Below are positions 7,327 to 16,800 of a DNA stretch of 39,285 bases, one piece after another; the stretch's first letter is position 1; each line of letters opens with the position of its first letter. Origin of the DNA: Rhodospirillaceae bacterium CCH5-H10 (lineage in GTDB: Bacteria; Pseudomonadota; Alphaproteobacteria; Reyranellales; Reyranellaceae). Under the pieces are notes generated by a model that was not told where the DNA came from, ran no database searches, and saw only the letters and a program-made list of their open reading frames with translations. The stretch lies in assembly GCA_001557035.1 (NCBI GenBank), contig LSKJ01000761.1, forward strand, positions 1-39,285, read 5' to 3'. The translations under genes were made by a program, and so were the position numbers.

Positions 7327-7956
7327 GTGACTCCGACTTTCCTGAACGATTTCTTCTACGAGTTCGTCACGCTCTTCGTCATCCTCGATCCCATCGCCAC
7401 GGTGCCGATCTTCCTCATGGTCACGGCCGGACTGGACCGCAAGAGAGCGCTCCTGGTGGCCGCCTATGCGGTGGGCGTCGCCTTCCTGATCCTTCTCTTC
7501 TTCATCGTCGTCGGACGGCCGCTGCTGTCGGCGCTTCATATCCCGATGTCGTCGTTCCAGCTGGCGGGGTCGATCGTGCTGCTGCTGTTCGGCGTGAAGA
7601 TGGTGTTGGGCAAGGTGACGGAAGACGCGCTGAGCATGCCCGAGGATGCGACGCCGCTTCAGCGCGCGGTCTTCCCGCTGGCGGTTCCCGGCATCGCCGG
7701 CGCGGGCGCGATCCTGACCGTCGTGCTGCTGACCGACAACAACGTCCGCTCGCTCGGCGAGCAGGTCACGACGACGGCCATCCTCGCGCTCTGCCTCTTC
7801 CTGCTCTTCGTGGCCTACGCGCTGGCGGGAACCCTGTTCCGGCTGCTCGGGAAGCCCGGCATCGAGATCGTGAGCCGCGTGTTCGGTCTCATCCTGTCGA
7901 GCATCGCCGTCACGGGATTGATCGTCGCCATCAAGCTGAGCTTCGGACTCGGCTGA
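7327..7956 (+). CDS. MarC family integral membrane protein
   Basis: A 209-residue protein with six predicted membrane helices, the size and layout of the MarC/YchE/YhgN family. Landmarks are FFYEFVTLFVILDPIATVPIF at the N-terminus, AGSIVLLLFGVKMV in helix 3, and VFPLAVPGIAGAGAILTVVLL before helix 4. The family is ubiquitous in Proteobacteria; early links to multiple antibiotic resistance were not upheld, and its transported substrate remains unknown. The GTG at 7327 was chosen because AGGGA lies 8 bases upstream. It is convergent with the cyclase gene (3-base gap) and divergent from the lasso-like gene. Confidence 0.9.
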   Translation: MTPTFLNDFFYEFVTLFVILDPIATVPIFLMVTAGLDRKRALLVAAYAVGVAFLILLFFIVVGRPLLSALHIPMSSFQLAGSIVLLLFGVKMVLGKVTEDALSMPEDATPLQRAVFPLAVPGIAGAGAILTVVLLTDNNVRSLGEQVTTTAILALCLFLLFVAYALAGTLFRLLGKPGIEIVSRVFGLILSSIAVTGLIVAIKLSFGLG

Positions 7957-7959
7957 GAC

Positions 7960-10086
7960 TCACAGTCTCAGGAGCCAGGCCTCGACGCTGCCCTTGCCCT
8001 TCACTTCGATCTCGCCGCGTGCCTCGAAGACAAACTGGTCCTTGAGCTTCTCGTAGACCGGTCGCGTGACCTGGATCGAATCGGGGATGCCGCCGGATTC
8101 CATGCGGCTCGCGAGGTTCACCGTGTCGCCCCACAGGTCGTAGATGTACTTGCTCTTGCCGATGACGCCGGCCACGACCGGGCCGCTGTTGATGCCGACG
8201 CGCAGCTTCATCGACACGCCATGCTCCATCGCGTGCTCGCGGGTGATGTGGACCATGCGGATCGCCATGCGCACCATCCGCTCGGCGTGATTGGGCACCG
8301 GCACCGGCAGGCCGCACACGGCCATGTAGGCGTCACCGACGGTCTTGATCTTCTCGATGCCGATTTCCTGGGCCGCGAGATCGAAGCGCGTGAACAGGCC
8401 GTTCAGCAGGGTGACGACGTCGGCGGGCGGCATCTCCGACGATAGCGCCGTGAAGCCGACGAGGTCGGCGAAGGCCACCGTCACCTCGGCGAAGCCGTCG
8501 GCGATGCCCTGCTCGCCGCCGCGCAGCCGGTTGGCGATCGGGGCCGGCAGCACGTTGAGCAGCAGTTCCTCGTTCTCCCGGTTCTTGGCCGCGATCACGA
8601 GGTTCTTCTCGTGGAGATCGTCGATCATGCCGTTGAAGGCGAGGCAGAGCTGGCCGATCTCGTCGCGCGAGCGCACCGGCACGTGCGCCTCGTGATCGCC
8701 GGCCGCGAAGCGCCGCACGCCGGCCGTGAGGTCGCGCAGCGGCCCGAGCAGCGATCGCGACAGCCAGGCGCCGGTCACGATCACGACCAGGAAGGCGACT
8801 GCACCGACGACCATCAGGTCGCGCTGCAGCCGATAGACCGGCGCAAAGGCCTCTACGCTGTCGATCTTGGCGACCAGCCCCCATTTGACGCCGGAGACCT
8901 TCACCGGTCCCCAGGACGCCAGCGTCGGAACGCCGCGATAGCCCACGACCTCGCCGGCCCCCTCGACGCCGCCGATCGCGGCGCGCGTCGCCGCCGTGTC
9001 GGCATGCTGGTGCAGGATCGGCGAGCCGAAGCGCTTGATGGCCGCAATGTCTTCGTCCGTCGCCCCGCCGGCCTTCAGTTCGGCGAAATAGACATCGCGG
9101 TTCTCGAAGAAGCCGCGCCCGCTGGAGCGCATCAGGAAATCCGGCCCGACCAGATAGGCCTCGCCGGTCGAGCGAAAGCCTTCGTTCCGCCAGCGCCGGC
9201 CACCCGTGAGGATGCTGTCGATCTCCTCGATCGAGAGTTCCGCGATCAGCACCCCGGTCACGACACCCTGCTCGATGATGGGAGCCGCCATGAATGCGCA
9301 CGGCAACCCTTCCGCCGGCAGATACGCCGCGAAATCCTCGAGACACGTCGCCGAGGGATTGGGGGCGGTGGCGCAGCGTGCCGCGGCGGCAGCAAGATTG
9401 GACTGGCGATAGGGACCGGCGCGCAGAGACGTCGCGAAGTCGGGATCCTTGTCGACCGTGTAGATCAGTCGCCCCGTCCTGGGATCGACGATCATGAAGT
9501 CATGGAAGCCGAGCGTCGCGGCCGCCGTCCGCATCAGCGGGTGATAGATCGCGTGAACCTTGCTGTAGGTGCTGCCGTCACCGGCATCGTCCAGCAGATC
9601 CCGCCGGCCGTCGGGATGCGGATTGCGGACGATGTAGAGGTCCTGCAGGAAATACGCTGCCGAACTGGTCGGCATGAACTCGGCGGCCGGAACGTCAGTC
9701 CCCAGAAGCCGGCGCACCATCGGCAGGTAATGGCCGTCGTACCAGCCGTGGACGGCCTGCTTCACCTCGGCCGGAACGTCCTGCCGGTCGAACTCGTCGA
9801 CGGCCCCGCGGAAGCCGCGCGTGGCGTCGACGACCATCTTGGAGGCCGCGAGCAGGCGCATCTCGCTGCGCACGGTGCGGAAGTACGCTTCGACCTGGTG
9901 GGCCTTGGTCTCGCGCGCCGCCGTGAGCTGGTCGAAGATCGCCCGCTCGAGCGCCTCGCGGGCCTGGATATAGCCCAGCACCCCGGTGATCAGGACCGCG
10001 ACCGCGCCCAGCAGCAGCAGGATCGCGAACAGCTTGGCCGCCAGACCCCAGCGAATCGGCCGTGGCTCGGCGACGGTCTCGGTCAT
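7960..10086 (-). CDS. Membrane-bound class III adenylate cyclase with extracytoplasmic sensor and HAMP
   Basis: A 708-residue receptor-type cyclase. Membrane helix 1 is about residues 16-40, followed by a roughly 380-residue periplasmic sensor that looks like a double Cache domain. Membrane helix 2 is about 424-446, HAMP about 447-495, and the cyclase domain about 533-680. Metal aspartates are Asp541 (AFADLVGFT) and Asp585 (KTVGDAYM). Adenine-selecting residues Lys579 (IEKIKT) and Asp650 (YDLWGD) and the transition-state pair Asn657/Arg661 (NLASRMES) are all present, so cAMP rather than cGMP is the predicted product. It is 9 bp downstream of the RraA-like gene and the last in the leftward Liv/antiporter/RraA series. 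The sensor ligand is unknown. Confidence 0.93.
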   Translation of the reverse strand: MTETVAEPRPIRWGLAAKLFAILLLLGAVAVLITGVLGYIQAREALERAIFDQLTAARETKAHQVEAYFRTVRSEMRLLAASKMVVDATRGFRGAVDEFDRQDVPAEVKQAVHGWYDGHYLPMVRRLLGTDVPAAEFMPTSSAAYFLQDLYIVRNPHPDGRRDLLDDAGDGSTYSKVHAIYHPLMRTAAATLGFHDFMIVDPRTGRLIYTVDKDPDFATSLRAGPYRQSNLAAAAARCATAPNPSATCLEDFAAYLPAEGLPCAFMAAPIIEQGVVTGVLIAELSIEEIDSILTGGRRWRNEGFRSTGEAYLVGPDFLMRSSGRGFFENRDVYFAELKAGGATDEDIAAIKRFGSPILHQHADTAATRAAIGGVEGAGEVVGYRGVPTLASWGPVKVSGVKWGLVAKIDSVEAFAPVYRLQRDLMVVGAVAFLVVIVTGAWLSRSLLGPLRDLTAGVRRFAAGDHEAHVPVRSRDEIGQLCLAFNGMIDDLHEKNLVIAAKNRENEELLLNVLPAPIANRLRGGEQGIADGFAEVTVAFADLVGFTALSSEMPPADVVTLLNGLFTRFDLAAQEIGIEKIKTVGDAYMAVCGLPVPVPNHAERMVRMAIRMVHITREHAMEHGVSMKLRVGINSGPVVAGVIGKSKYIYDLWGDTVNLASRMESGGIPDSIQVTRPVYEKLKDQFVFEARGEIEVKGKGSVEAWLLRL

Positions 10087-10095
10087 GGCGGGGCG

Positions 10096-10830
10096 TCAGC
10101 CCTTCTTTGCGCCGTAGGTGCCACCGGAATTGATCGCGCGGATCTCGGCGGCGGTCTTGGCCTTGCGCATCTTCTCGAGCTTCTCGGCCTCGTCGGCCAG
10201 CATCGCCTGGGCGTTCTTCAGCACCGCGCGGGCATGCTGGGCGGGAAACTTCACGGCGCCGTTCTCGTCCATGTGGATCAGCTCGCCCGGCGCCACATCC
10301 ATGCCGCCGACCGACACGGGAGCGTTGACCGACTGCACCGCCATGTCGCCATGACCGGCCGTGACGCCGCCCAGCAGCATCTGGAACTTCATGCGGCGGA
10401 TCGCATCGACATCGCGCGACGGGCCGTTCGACAGCAGGCCGACACAGCCGACGGCCTGCATCGAGGTCGTCATCATCTCGCCCGCGAGGCCCGCCTTGTT
10501 CATCAGCTCGGGCGGCCACTTCTGCTGGATGACCAGGATGGTCGGCTTCTTCATGGCGTCGAGCGCATCGACCACGTCCATGAAGGTGAGACGGCCGGCG
10601 AAGTTCGGGTCGGGCAGTCCGTACACGCAGGTCACGGCATAGCCGATGATGGCGCCCATCTCCGGATACATGCAGCGGATCGAGGTATCGGTGTACCAGT
10701 TCTCGGTCCACGGGTTGTAGAGGCCGAGGCAGAGGGGATTCTTCGGGTAAGTCGCGACCACGTTGGTGATGGTCGGCGTGTCGATCTTGCGCAGTTCGGC
10801 GAACAGCTGGTCTTCGGAAAGCTCGGACAT
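10096..10830 (-). CDS. RraA family protein (aldolase/decarboxylase-like)
   Basis: A 244-residue RraA-fold protein. The family includes 4-hydroxy-4-methyl-2-oxoglutarate/oxaloacetate aldolases of protocatechuate and gallate catabolism and the RNase E regulator RraA. The key loop VGCVGLLSNGPSRDVDAI holds the NG-x-x-RD signature with Arg139 and Asp140, which bind substrate and divalent metal in the aldolases. A roughly 45-residue C-terminal extension (ADEAEKLEKMRKAKTAAEI) looks helical or coiled-coil. AGGGGG lies 11 bases before the ATG. It sits between the antiporter gene (90 bp gap) and the cyclase gene (9 bp gap). A catabolic lyase is more likely than RNase E control, given the aromatic-acid theme of the region, but the substrate is not proven. 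Confidence 0.85.
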   Translation of the reverse strand: MSELSEDQLFAELRKIDTPTITNVVATYPKNPLCLGLYNPWTENWYTDTSIRCMYPEMGAIIGYAVTCVYGLPDPNFAGRLTFMDVVDALDAMKKPTILVIQQKWPPELMNKAGLAGEMMTTSMQAVGCVGLLSNGPSRDVDAIRRMKFQMLLGGVTAGHGDMAVQSVNAPVSVGGMDVAPGELIHMDENGAVKFPAQHARAVLKNAQAMLADEAEKLEKMRKAKTAAEIRAINSGGTYGAKKG

Positions 10831-10920
10831 GTCGGTCGTTTCCCCCTGGGTATGGCCTCGTTCTTCGCGCGAAAGGCAGCGGCGGGCAAGGCCCCTGCCT
10901 GCCCCGTCACCCGCGCCGTC

Positions 10921-12021
10921 TCACGGCACGAAAATCAGGAAGACGAAGGTCGCGAACAGGACGAGATGGACGAAGCCCGGCAGGATGTTGGTGCGTCCGC
11001 CGCCGAACGTCACGAGGCTGACGCCGAAGGTGAGCGCCAGCAGCACGACGTCGTGCGTGTCGATGCCGAGCGCGAGCGGCTGGTTCAGGACCATCGCCAG
11101 CATACTGACCGCCGGGATGGTGAGGCCGATCGTGGCCAGCGAGGAGCCGAGCGCGAGGTTGAGGCTCTTCTGCAGTTCGTTGCGCCGGGCCGCGCGCAGG
11201 GCGGCCAGGGTCTCCGGCAGCAGCACCAGCAGCGCGACCAGCAGGCCGACGGCATCGCGCGGCGCGCCGACCGCGCTCACGACCGTCTCGACCGAGCCCG
11301 CGAAGCCCTTGGCCAGCAGGACCACGGCCACCAGCGCGACGAGAAGCTGGCCCACGCTTTCCCAGAATTCAGCCGGCGTCGGCGCGCCGACGGCCTCGCC
11401 ATGGCCCTCGCCGGAATCCGAGAGAAAGTAGTCGCGATGGCGGATCGTCTGGACGTAGAGGAAGACGCCATAGAGCACGAGCGTGACGAAGCTCACGAAG
11501 ACGAGCTGGGTCGGCGAATAGAACGGGCCGGGCGCGCTGGTCGTATAGGTCGGCAGGATCAGCGTCAGCGTGGCGAGCGGCATCAGCACCACGAGATAGG
11601 CGTTGGCGCCCGGCAGTCGGAAACCCTGCTCGCCGTAGCGCAGCCCGCCCAGGATCAGGCACAGGCCGACCATGCCGTTGCAGACGACCATGATCACCGA
11701 AAAGACGGTCTCGCGCGCGAGGCCTTCGTTGCCCTCGCCCGCCAGCATGATCGAGAGGATCAGCGCGACCTCGATCACCGTCACGGCCACGGTGAGCACG
11801 AGCGTGCCGTAGGGCTCGCCCAGGCGATGGGCGATGACGTCGGCGTGATGGACCGAGGAGAAGACCGTGGCTATCAGCACCGCCAGTTCGATGACGGGCA
11901 GCACCGTGGCCATGGTCGGCGAGAGCGAACCGCGCCCGATGGCGAGGGAGATCACCAGCGCGATCAGAAGACCCAGCGCAGGAACCAGCCGCCACGGCAG
12001 GTGCTTGCGCGTACTTGCCAC
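10921..12021 (-). CDS. ChaA-like cation/proton antiporter (CaCA superfamily)
   Basis: A 366-residue membrane protein with about eleven helices in two inverted halves. The conserved acidic segments of Ca2+/H+ antiporters are present: GEPYGTLVLTVAVTVIEVAL near residues 68-87 in the first half and LGSSLATIGLTIPAVSMLA near 291-309 in the second. These match ChaA and rhizobial y4hA-type ionic transporters, which exchange Ca2+, Na+ or K+ for protons at the inner membrane. Its ATG lies only 3 bases after the livM stop codon, so it is almost certainly co-transcribed with the liv genes, an unusual partner for an amino-acid-type importer. The exact ion is not predictable. Confidence 0.88.
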   Translation of the reverse strand: MASTRKHLPWRLVPALGLLIALVISLAIGRGSLSPTMATVLPVIELAVLIATVFSSVHHADVIAHRLGEPYGTLVLTVAVTVIEVALILSIMLAGEGNEGLARETVFSVIMVVCNGMVGLCLILGGLRYGEQGFRLPGANAYLVVLMPLATLTLILPTYTTSAPGPFYSPTQLVFVSFVTLVLYGVFLYVQTIRHRDYFLSDSGEGHGEAVGAPTPAEFWESVGQLLVALVAVVLLAKGFAGSVETVVSAVGAPRDAVGLLVALLVLLPETLAALRAARRNELQKSLNLALGSSLATIGLTIPAVSMLAMVLNQPLALGIDTHDVVLLALTFGVSLVTFGGGRTNILPGFVHLVLFATFVFLIFVP

Positions 12022-12024
12022 CGC

Positions 12025-12954
12025 TCAGCGCGCCTGCCGCCGCTTCCACCACTCCGCGAGTTCGCCGACGACGCCCTTGCGGAACGCGAGCACGATCACC
12101 ACGAAGATGGCGCCCTGGATCACCAGCACGAACTCGCCGGTGAAGGCCAGGTAGTTCTGCATGGTGACGATGATGAAGGCGCCGACCACCGGGCCGACGA
12201 TGGTGCCGAGTCCGCCGACCAGCGCCATCAGCACGACCTCGCCGGAGGTCGAGGCCGCCACGTCGGTGAGGGTCGCGAACTGCTGCACCATCGCCTTGGT
12301 GGCGCCGGCGAGGCCGGCCAGCGCCGCCGACAGGACGAAGGCCAGCAGCTTGTAGCGGTCGGCCTCATAGCCCAGCGACTTGGCGCGCTGCTCGTTGTCG
12401 CGAATGGCCTTCAGCACCTGCCCGAAGGGCGAGTGGATGACGCGATAGATGGCGGCGTAACCGAACAGGAAGATCGCCAGCACGACGTAGTACAGGACCT
12501 TGTCGTCCTTGATCGGGATCAGGCCGCCGAGCAGCGCCTTGCGCGGAATGCCCTGCAAGCCATCCTCGCCGCCGGTGAACGGCGCCTGGATGCAGAAGAA
12601 ATAGACCATCTGCGCGAAGGCGAGCGTGATCATGGCGAAGTAGATGCCCTGGCGGCGGATCGCCAGCGCACCGGTCACGAGTCCCAGCAGCGCCGCGCCG
12701 GCCACGCCGAGCAGGAGGCCGAGTTCGGGCGCCATGTCCCACGCCTTCACGACATGGCCGTAGAAATAGCCGGCCATGCCGAAGAACATGGCATGGCCGA
12801 AGCTCATGAGGCCGGCATAGCCCAGCAGCAGGTTGAACGCGCAGGCGAACAGCGCGAAGCAGAGCGCCTTCATCAGGAAGACGGGATAGGCGAACATCGG
12901 CGCGACGAGCGCCAGCACGATGAGAAGGGCGTAGCCTATGCGTGTCGCGTTCAT
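12025..12954 (-). CDS. livM: Branched-chain amino acid-type ABC permease LivM
   Basis: A 309-residue inner-membrane permease of the LivM class. Landmarks are CFALFACAFNLLLGYAGLMS with the family FGHAMFFGMAGY motif (about residues 32-63), RRQGIYFAMITLAFAQM, the EAA-like loop LKAIRDNEQRAKSLGY, and the C-terminal GGLGTIVGPVVGAF. It pairs with LivH to form the transmembrane channel. Its ATG overlaps the livH stop (ATGA). The system may carry branched-chain amino acids, but many alphaproteobacterial Liv-type importers carry aromatic acids, amides or urea, so the ligand is open. Confidence 0.95.
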   Translation of the reverse strand: MNATRIGYALLIVLALVAPMFAYPVFLMKALCFALFACAFNLLLGYAGLMSFGHAMFFGMAGYFYGHVVKAWDMAPELGLLLGVAGAALLGLVTGALAIRRQGIYFAMITLAFAQMVYFFCIQAPFTGGEDGLQGIPRKALLGGLIPIKDDKVLYYVVLAIFLFGYAAIYRVIHSPFGQVLKAIRDNEQRAKSLGYEADRYKLLAFVLSAALAGLAGATKAMVQQFATLTDVAASTSGEVVLMALVGGLGTIVGPVVGAFIIVTMQNYLAFTGEFVLVIQGAIFVVIVLAFRKGVVGELAEWWKRRQAR

Positions 12955-13832
12955 TTGGTCTGCCCGAACAGGCCGGCCGGCTTGATCAGCAGGACGAGCG
13001 CCATGACGACGAAGATCACTGTGTTGGAGGCCGGCGGATAGAACACCTTGGTCAGGCCCTCGATCAGGCCGAGGCCGAAGCCGGTGACGATCGAGCCCAT
13101 GATCGAGCCCATGCCGCCGATCACCACGACCGCGAAGACCACCAGGACGAGGTTGACGCCCATCAGCGCCGATACCTGCTGGATCGGCGCGGCCAGCACG
13201 CCGGCCAGCGCGGCGAGCCCGACCCCCAGCCCGTAGGTCAGCGTGATCAGGCGCGGCACGTTGATGCCGAAGGCGCGGACCAGGGTCGGGTTCTCGGTGG
13301 CCGCGCGCAGGTAGGCGCCGAGCTTGGTGCGCTCGATGCCGTACCAGGTGGCGAGGCAGATCACGAGCGCCGCCACCACGACGAAGCCGCGATAGGTCGG
13401 CAGGAACATGAAGCCGAGATTGAAGCCGCCCGGGATCGGGTTGGGATAGGGAGCGCCCGAGGAGCCCCACTTCCACTGGAAGAGACCTTCGATCACCAGC
13501 GCCAGACCGAAGGTCAGCAGGAAGCCGTAAAGGTGATCGAGATGATAGATGCGCTTCAATATCAGCTTCTCGAGCACGATGCCGAACAGGCCGACGATGA
13601 TCGGGGCGAGAACCAGCGAGGCCCAGAACGGCACGTCGAAGATGCCGAGCAGAAGCCAGGCCGCGAAGGCGCCCATCATGTACTGGGCGCCGTGCGTGAA
13701 GTTGATGACGTTCAGCATGCCGAAGATCACGGCGAGGCCGAGGCTCAGCATGGCGTAGAAGGCGCCGTTGATCAGGCCGAGCAGGAGCTGGCCGAACAGC
13801 GCCTGCGGGGGAATGCCTAGAAGTTCGAACAT
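12951..13832 (-). CDS. livH: Branched-chain amino acid-type ABC permease LivH
   Basis: A 293-residue permease of the LivH class with about eight helices. The N-terminal GLINGAFYAMLSLGLAVIFG and NVINFTHGAQYMMGAF segments are classic for LivH, as are RAFGINVPRLITLTYGLGVG and GGMGSIMGSIVTGFGLGLIE in the second half. It is 7 bp downstream of livF and overlaps livM by 4 bp. It forms the heterodimeric channel with LivM for the substrate delivered by the protein encoded at 15419. Confidence 0.95.
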   Translation of the reverse strand: MFELLGIPPQALFGQLLLGLINGAFYAMLSLGLAVIFGMLNVINFTHGAQYMMGAFAAWLLLGIFDVPFWASLVLAPIIVGLFGIVLEKLILKRIYHLDHLYGFLLTFGLALVIEGLFQWKWGSSGAPYPNPIPGGFNLGFMFLPTYRGFVVVAALVICLATWYGIERTKLGAYLRAATENPTLVRAFGINVPRLITLTYGLGVGLAALAGVLAAPIQQVSALMGVNLVLVVFAVVVIGGMGSIMGSIVTGFGLGLIEGLTKVFYPPASNTVIFVVMALVLLIKPAGLFGQTK

Positions 13833-13839
13833 GGCGGCC

Positions 13840-14536
<697 letters not shown>

Positions 14537-14544
<8 letters not shown>

Positions 14545-15295
14545 GACCGGTTCCGACATAAGCCTCGACGACGGCGGGGTGTTTGGAGACCGTGGCGTAA
14601 GGCCCCTCGGCCAGCACTTCGCCGCGCGCCAGCACGGTGATCGTGTCCGAGAGGTCGGCGACGACGGACATGTTGTGCTCGACCATCAGGACGGTACGGT
14701 CCTTGGCGACGGTGCGGATCAGGGCGGCGATGCGCTTGATGTCTTCCTGCCCGAGGCCGGCCATCGGCTCGTCGAGCAGCATCATCTCGGGCTCCAGAGC
14801 CAGGGTCGTGGCGATCTCGAGGGCGCGCTTGCGGCCATAGGGAAGGTCGACGGCCTGGGCTTCCGCAAAATCGGCGAGGCCGACCGCGGCCACCAGTTCC
14901 AGCGCCCGGGCATCGAGGCGGGCCAGCACGCTCTCGGAACGCCAGAACTGGAAGGAAATACCCAGCTTGCGTTGCAGGGCGACGCGAACGTTCTCACGCA
15001 CGCTGAGATGGGGAAACACGGCCGATATCTGGAAGGAACGGGCCAGCCCCAGGCGGGCGATCGCGGCCGGCGAGCTGCCGGTGATGTTGCGCCCGTTGAA
15101 ATGGATCTGGCCAGCCGTCGGCGACAGGAAGTGCGTCAGCAGGTTGAAGCACGTCGTCTTGCCCGCGCCATTTGGCCCGATCAACGCGTGAATTGTGTGC
15201 CGCTTTACCCGCAGATTGACGTTCTTGACTGCGACGAAGCCCTTGAACTCCTTCGTCAGCCCTGTCGCCTCGAGAATTATTTCTTCTTTGGCCAT
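14537..15295 (-). CDS. livG: Liv-type ABC transporter ATP-binding protein LivG
   Basis: A 252-residue ABC ATPase. Walker A is GPNGAGKT (40-47) and Walker B is MMLLDE (171-176). The signature motif is the degenerate LPYGRKR (151-157) in place of LSGGQ, which is normal for LivG. The SFQISAVFPHLSVRENVRVAL stretch is typical too. It is the first gene of the leftward liv operon; GGGAGAG lies a few bases before the ATG. The 123-bp region shared with the divergent binding-protein gene should hold both promoters, although I see no strong -35/-10 pair there. Confidence 0.95.
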
Positions 15296-15418
15296 CGGCT
15301 CTCCCTGTGTCGCGAATTAAACGAAGCTTTGTCCATCTGTCCAGCACTGGCGTCCGCTTCGCCTCACGGCTAGATTTCGGCCACCAGAAACGGGGAACAC
15401 ATTGGGAGGATCGAGTTC

Positions 15419-16645
15419 ATGAAGTTCAAGACCAGCATCAGGCGTGCCGGAGCGGCCGCCGCCGTGGCCGGCCTCGCCGTCGTCGGCCTGGCCGCCTACG
15501 CCCAGGCACAGGCGCCTCAGCCGCTCAAGATCGGCGTCATGGAAGGCTTCTCGGGCGTCTATGGCGACCTCACGCAGGGTGAAGTCGAGGCCATCCAGAT
15601 GGCCATCGACGATTTCGGCGGAAAGGTCCTCGGCCGTCCGATCGAGATCCTGCAGGCCGACCACCAGACAAAGCCCGACGTGGGCGCGGCCATCGCCCGC
15701 AAGTGGTACGACGTCGACGGCGTGAAGATGATCACCGGCATCGGCACCTCGTCGGTGGCGCTGGCGGTGCGCAAGATTGCCCAGGAAAAGGGCATGATCG
15801 ACATCAACACCGGCGCGGCCTCGGCCGACCTCACCGGCCCGGCCTGCTCGCCGACCGGCGCGCACTGGGTCTACGACACATATTCGCTGGCCAAGGTGAC
15901 GGGCGGCGCGGTCGTCAAGGACGGCGGCGACTCCTGGTACTTCCTCACCGCCGACTATGCGTTCGGCCACGCACTCGAGCGTGACGTGACCGCGGTCGTG
16001 ACGGCGGCCGGCGGCAAGGTGCTGGGCGGCGTCAAGCATCCGCTCAGCACGCAGGACTTCTCGTCGTTCCTGCTGCAGGCCCAGGCCTCGAAGGCCAAGG
16101 TCATCGGCCTCGCGAATGCGGGCCAGGACACGATCAACTCGATCAAGCAGGCCGGCGAGTTCGGCATCACCAAGGGTGGCCAGCGCCTCGCCGGCCTCCT
16201 CGTCTTCTCGACCGACGTGGCCGCTCTCACCCTGCCGGTGGCGCAGGGCCTCGTGCTGACCGAGGCGTTCTACTGGGATCTCAACGACGAGACCCGCGCC
16301 TGGACCAAGCGCTTCCGTGCCAAGAAGGACAAGATCCCCAGCATGCTGACGGTCGGCGTCTACAGCTCGACGCTGCACTATCTCAAGGCCGTGCAGGCCG
16401 CGGGCACCGACGACCCGAAGGCGGTGATGGCGAAGATGCGGGAGATCCCCGTCAACGACGTCATGACCAAGAATGGCAAGCTGCGCGAGGACGGCCGCCT
16501 GGAGCGCGACATGTACCTCTTCCAGGTCAAGACGCCGGCGGAGTCCAAGAGCAAGGACGACATCTACAAGCTGATCGCCACGGTGCCGGGCAGCGAGGCC
16601 TATCGCCCGATGAAGGACGGCAAGTGCCCGTTCGTGAAGAACTGA
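15419..16645 (+). CDS. Periplasmic substrate-binding protein of the Liv-type importer
   Basis: A 408-residue secreted binding protein (Peripla_BP_6 type I fold). The signal peptide covers about residues 1-31 (twin basic start, long Ala/Val core, cleavage near AQAQA). The mature protein opens with PLKIGVMEGFSGVYGDLTQG and contains PVAQGLVLTEAFYWDLND and the C-terminal lobe typical of amide/urea/branched-chain-type receptors. GGGAGGA precedes the ATG. It is divergent from livG and supplies that importer. Ligand identity cannot be read from sequence; it is not a close match to classic leucine-binding LivK, and aromatic acids or amides are plausible. Confidence 0.9.
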   Translation: MKFKTSIRRAGAAAAVAGLAVVGLAAYAQAQAPQPLKIGVMEGFSGVYGDLTQGEVEAIQMAIDDFGGKVLGRPIEILQADHQTKPDVGAAIARKWYDVDGVKMITGIGTSSVALAVRKIAQEKGMIDINTGAASADLTGPACSPTGAHWVYDTYSLAKVTGGAVVKDGGDSWYFLTADYAFGHALERDVTAVVTAAGGKVLGGVKHPLSTQDFSSFLLQAQASKAKVIGLANAGQDTINSIKQAGEFGITKGGQRLAGLLVFSTDVAALTLPVAQGLVLTEAFYWDLNDETRAWTKRFRAKKDKIPSMLTVGVYSSTLHYLKAVQAAGTDDPKAVMAKMREIPVNDVMTKNGKLREDGRLERDMYLFQVKTPAESKSKDDIYKLIATVPGSEAYRPMKDGKCPFVKN

Positions 16646-16670
16646 TCCTTCGCGGATCATGACAGTGAAA

Positions 16671-16695
16671 GGGGTGCCGCGAGGCGCCCCTTTTT
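16671..16695 (+). terminator. Rho-independent terminator after the binding-protein gene
   Basis: GGGGTGCC and GGCGCCCC form an 8-bp stem (one G-T pair) around a GCGA tetraloop, followed directly by TTTTTCTTT; AAA precedes the stem. It lies 25 bases after the stop codon at 16645 and separates this gene from the MFS gene at 16801. Confidence 0.88.
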
Positions 16696-16800
16696 CTTTG
16701 CCGATCCGGGGGAGCGCGGCCCGTTCCTTGACGGGCCATCGGTGCTCACGTCTGATGTGCGCAAGCTCGACGACAACGGGCGAGTTGGGAGTGACGCCGC

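Noticed and set aside
8611..13041. A 1476-codon open frame on the plus strand
   Set aside because: It runs antisense to the cyclase, RraA, antiporter and liv permease genes. Its product is an Arg/His/Asp/Gln-rich chain with no domain. This is the usual stop-poor antisense frame of GC-rich DNA.
15296..15418. Specific promoter boxes in the livG/binding-protein divergent region
   Set aside because: Promoters must exist here, but no -35/-10 pair close to consensus could be picked out on either strand.
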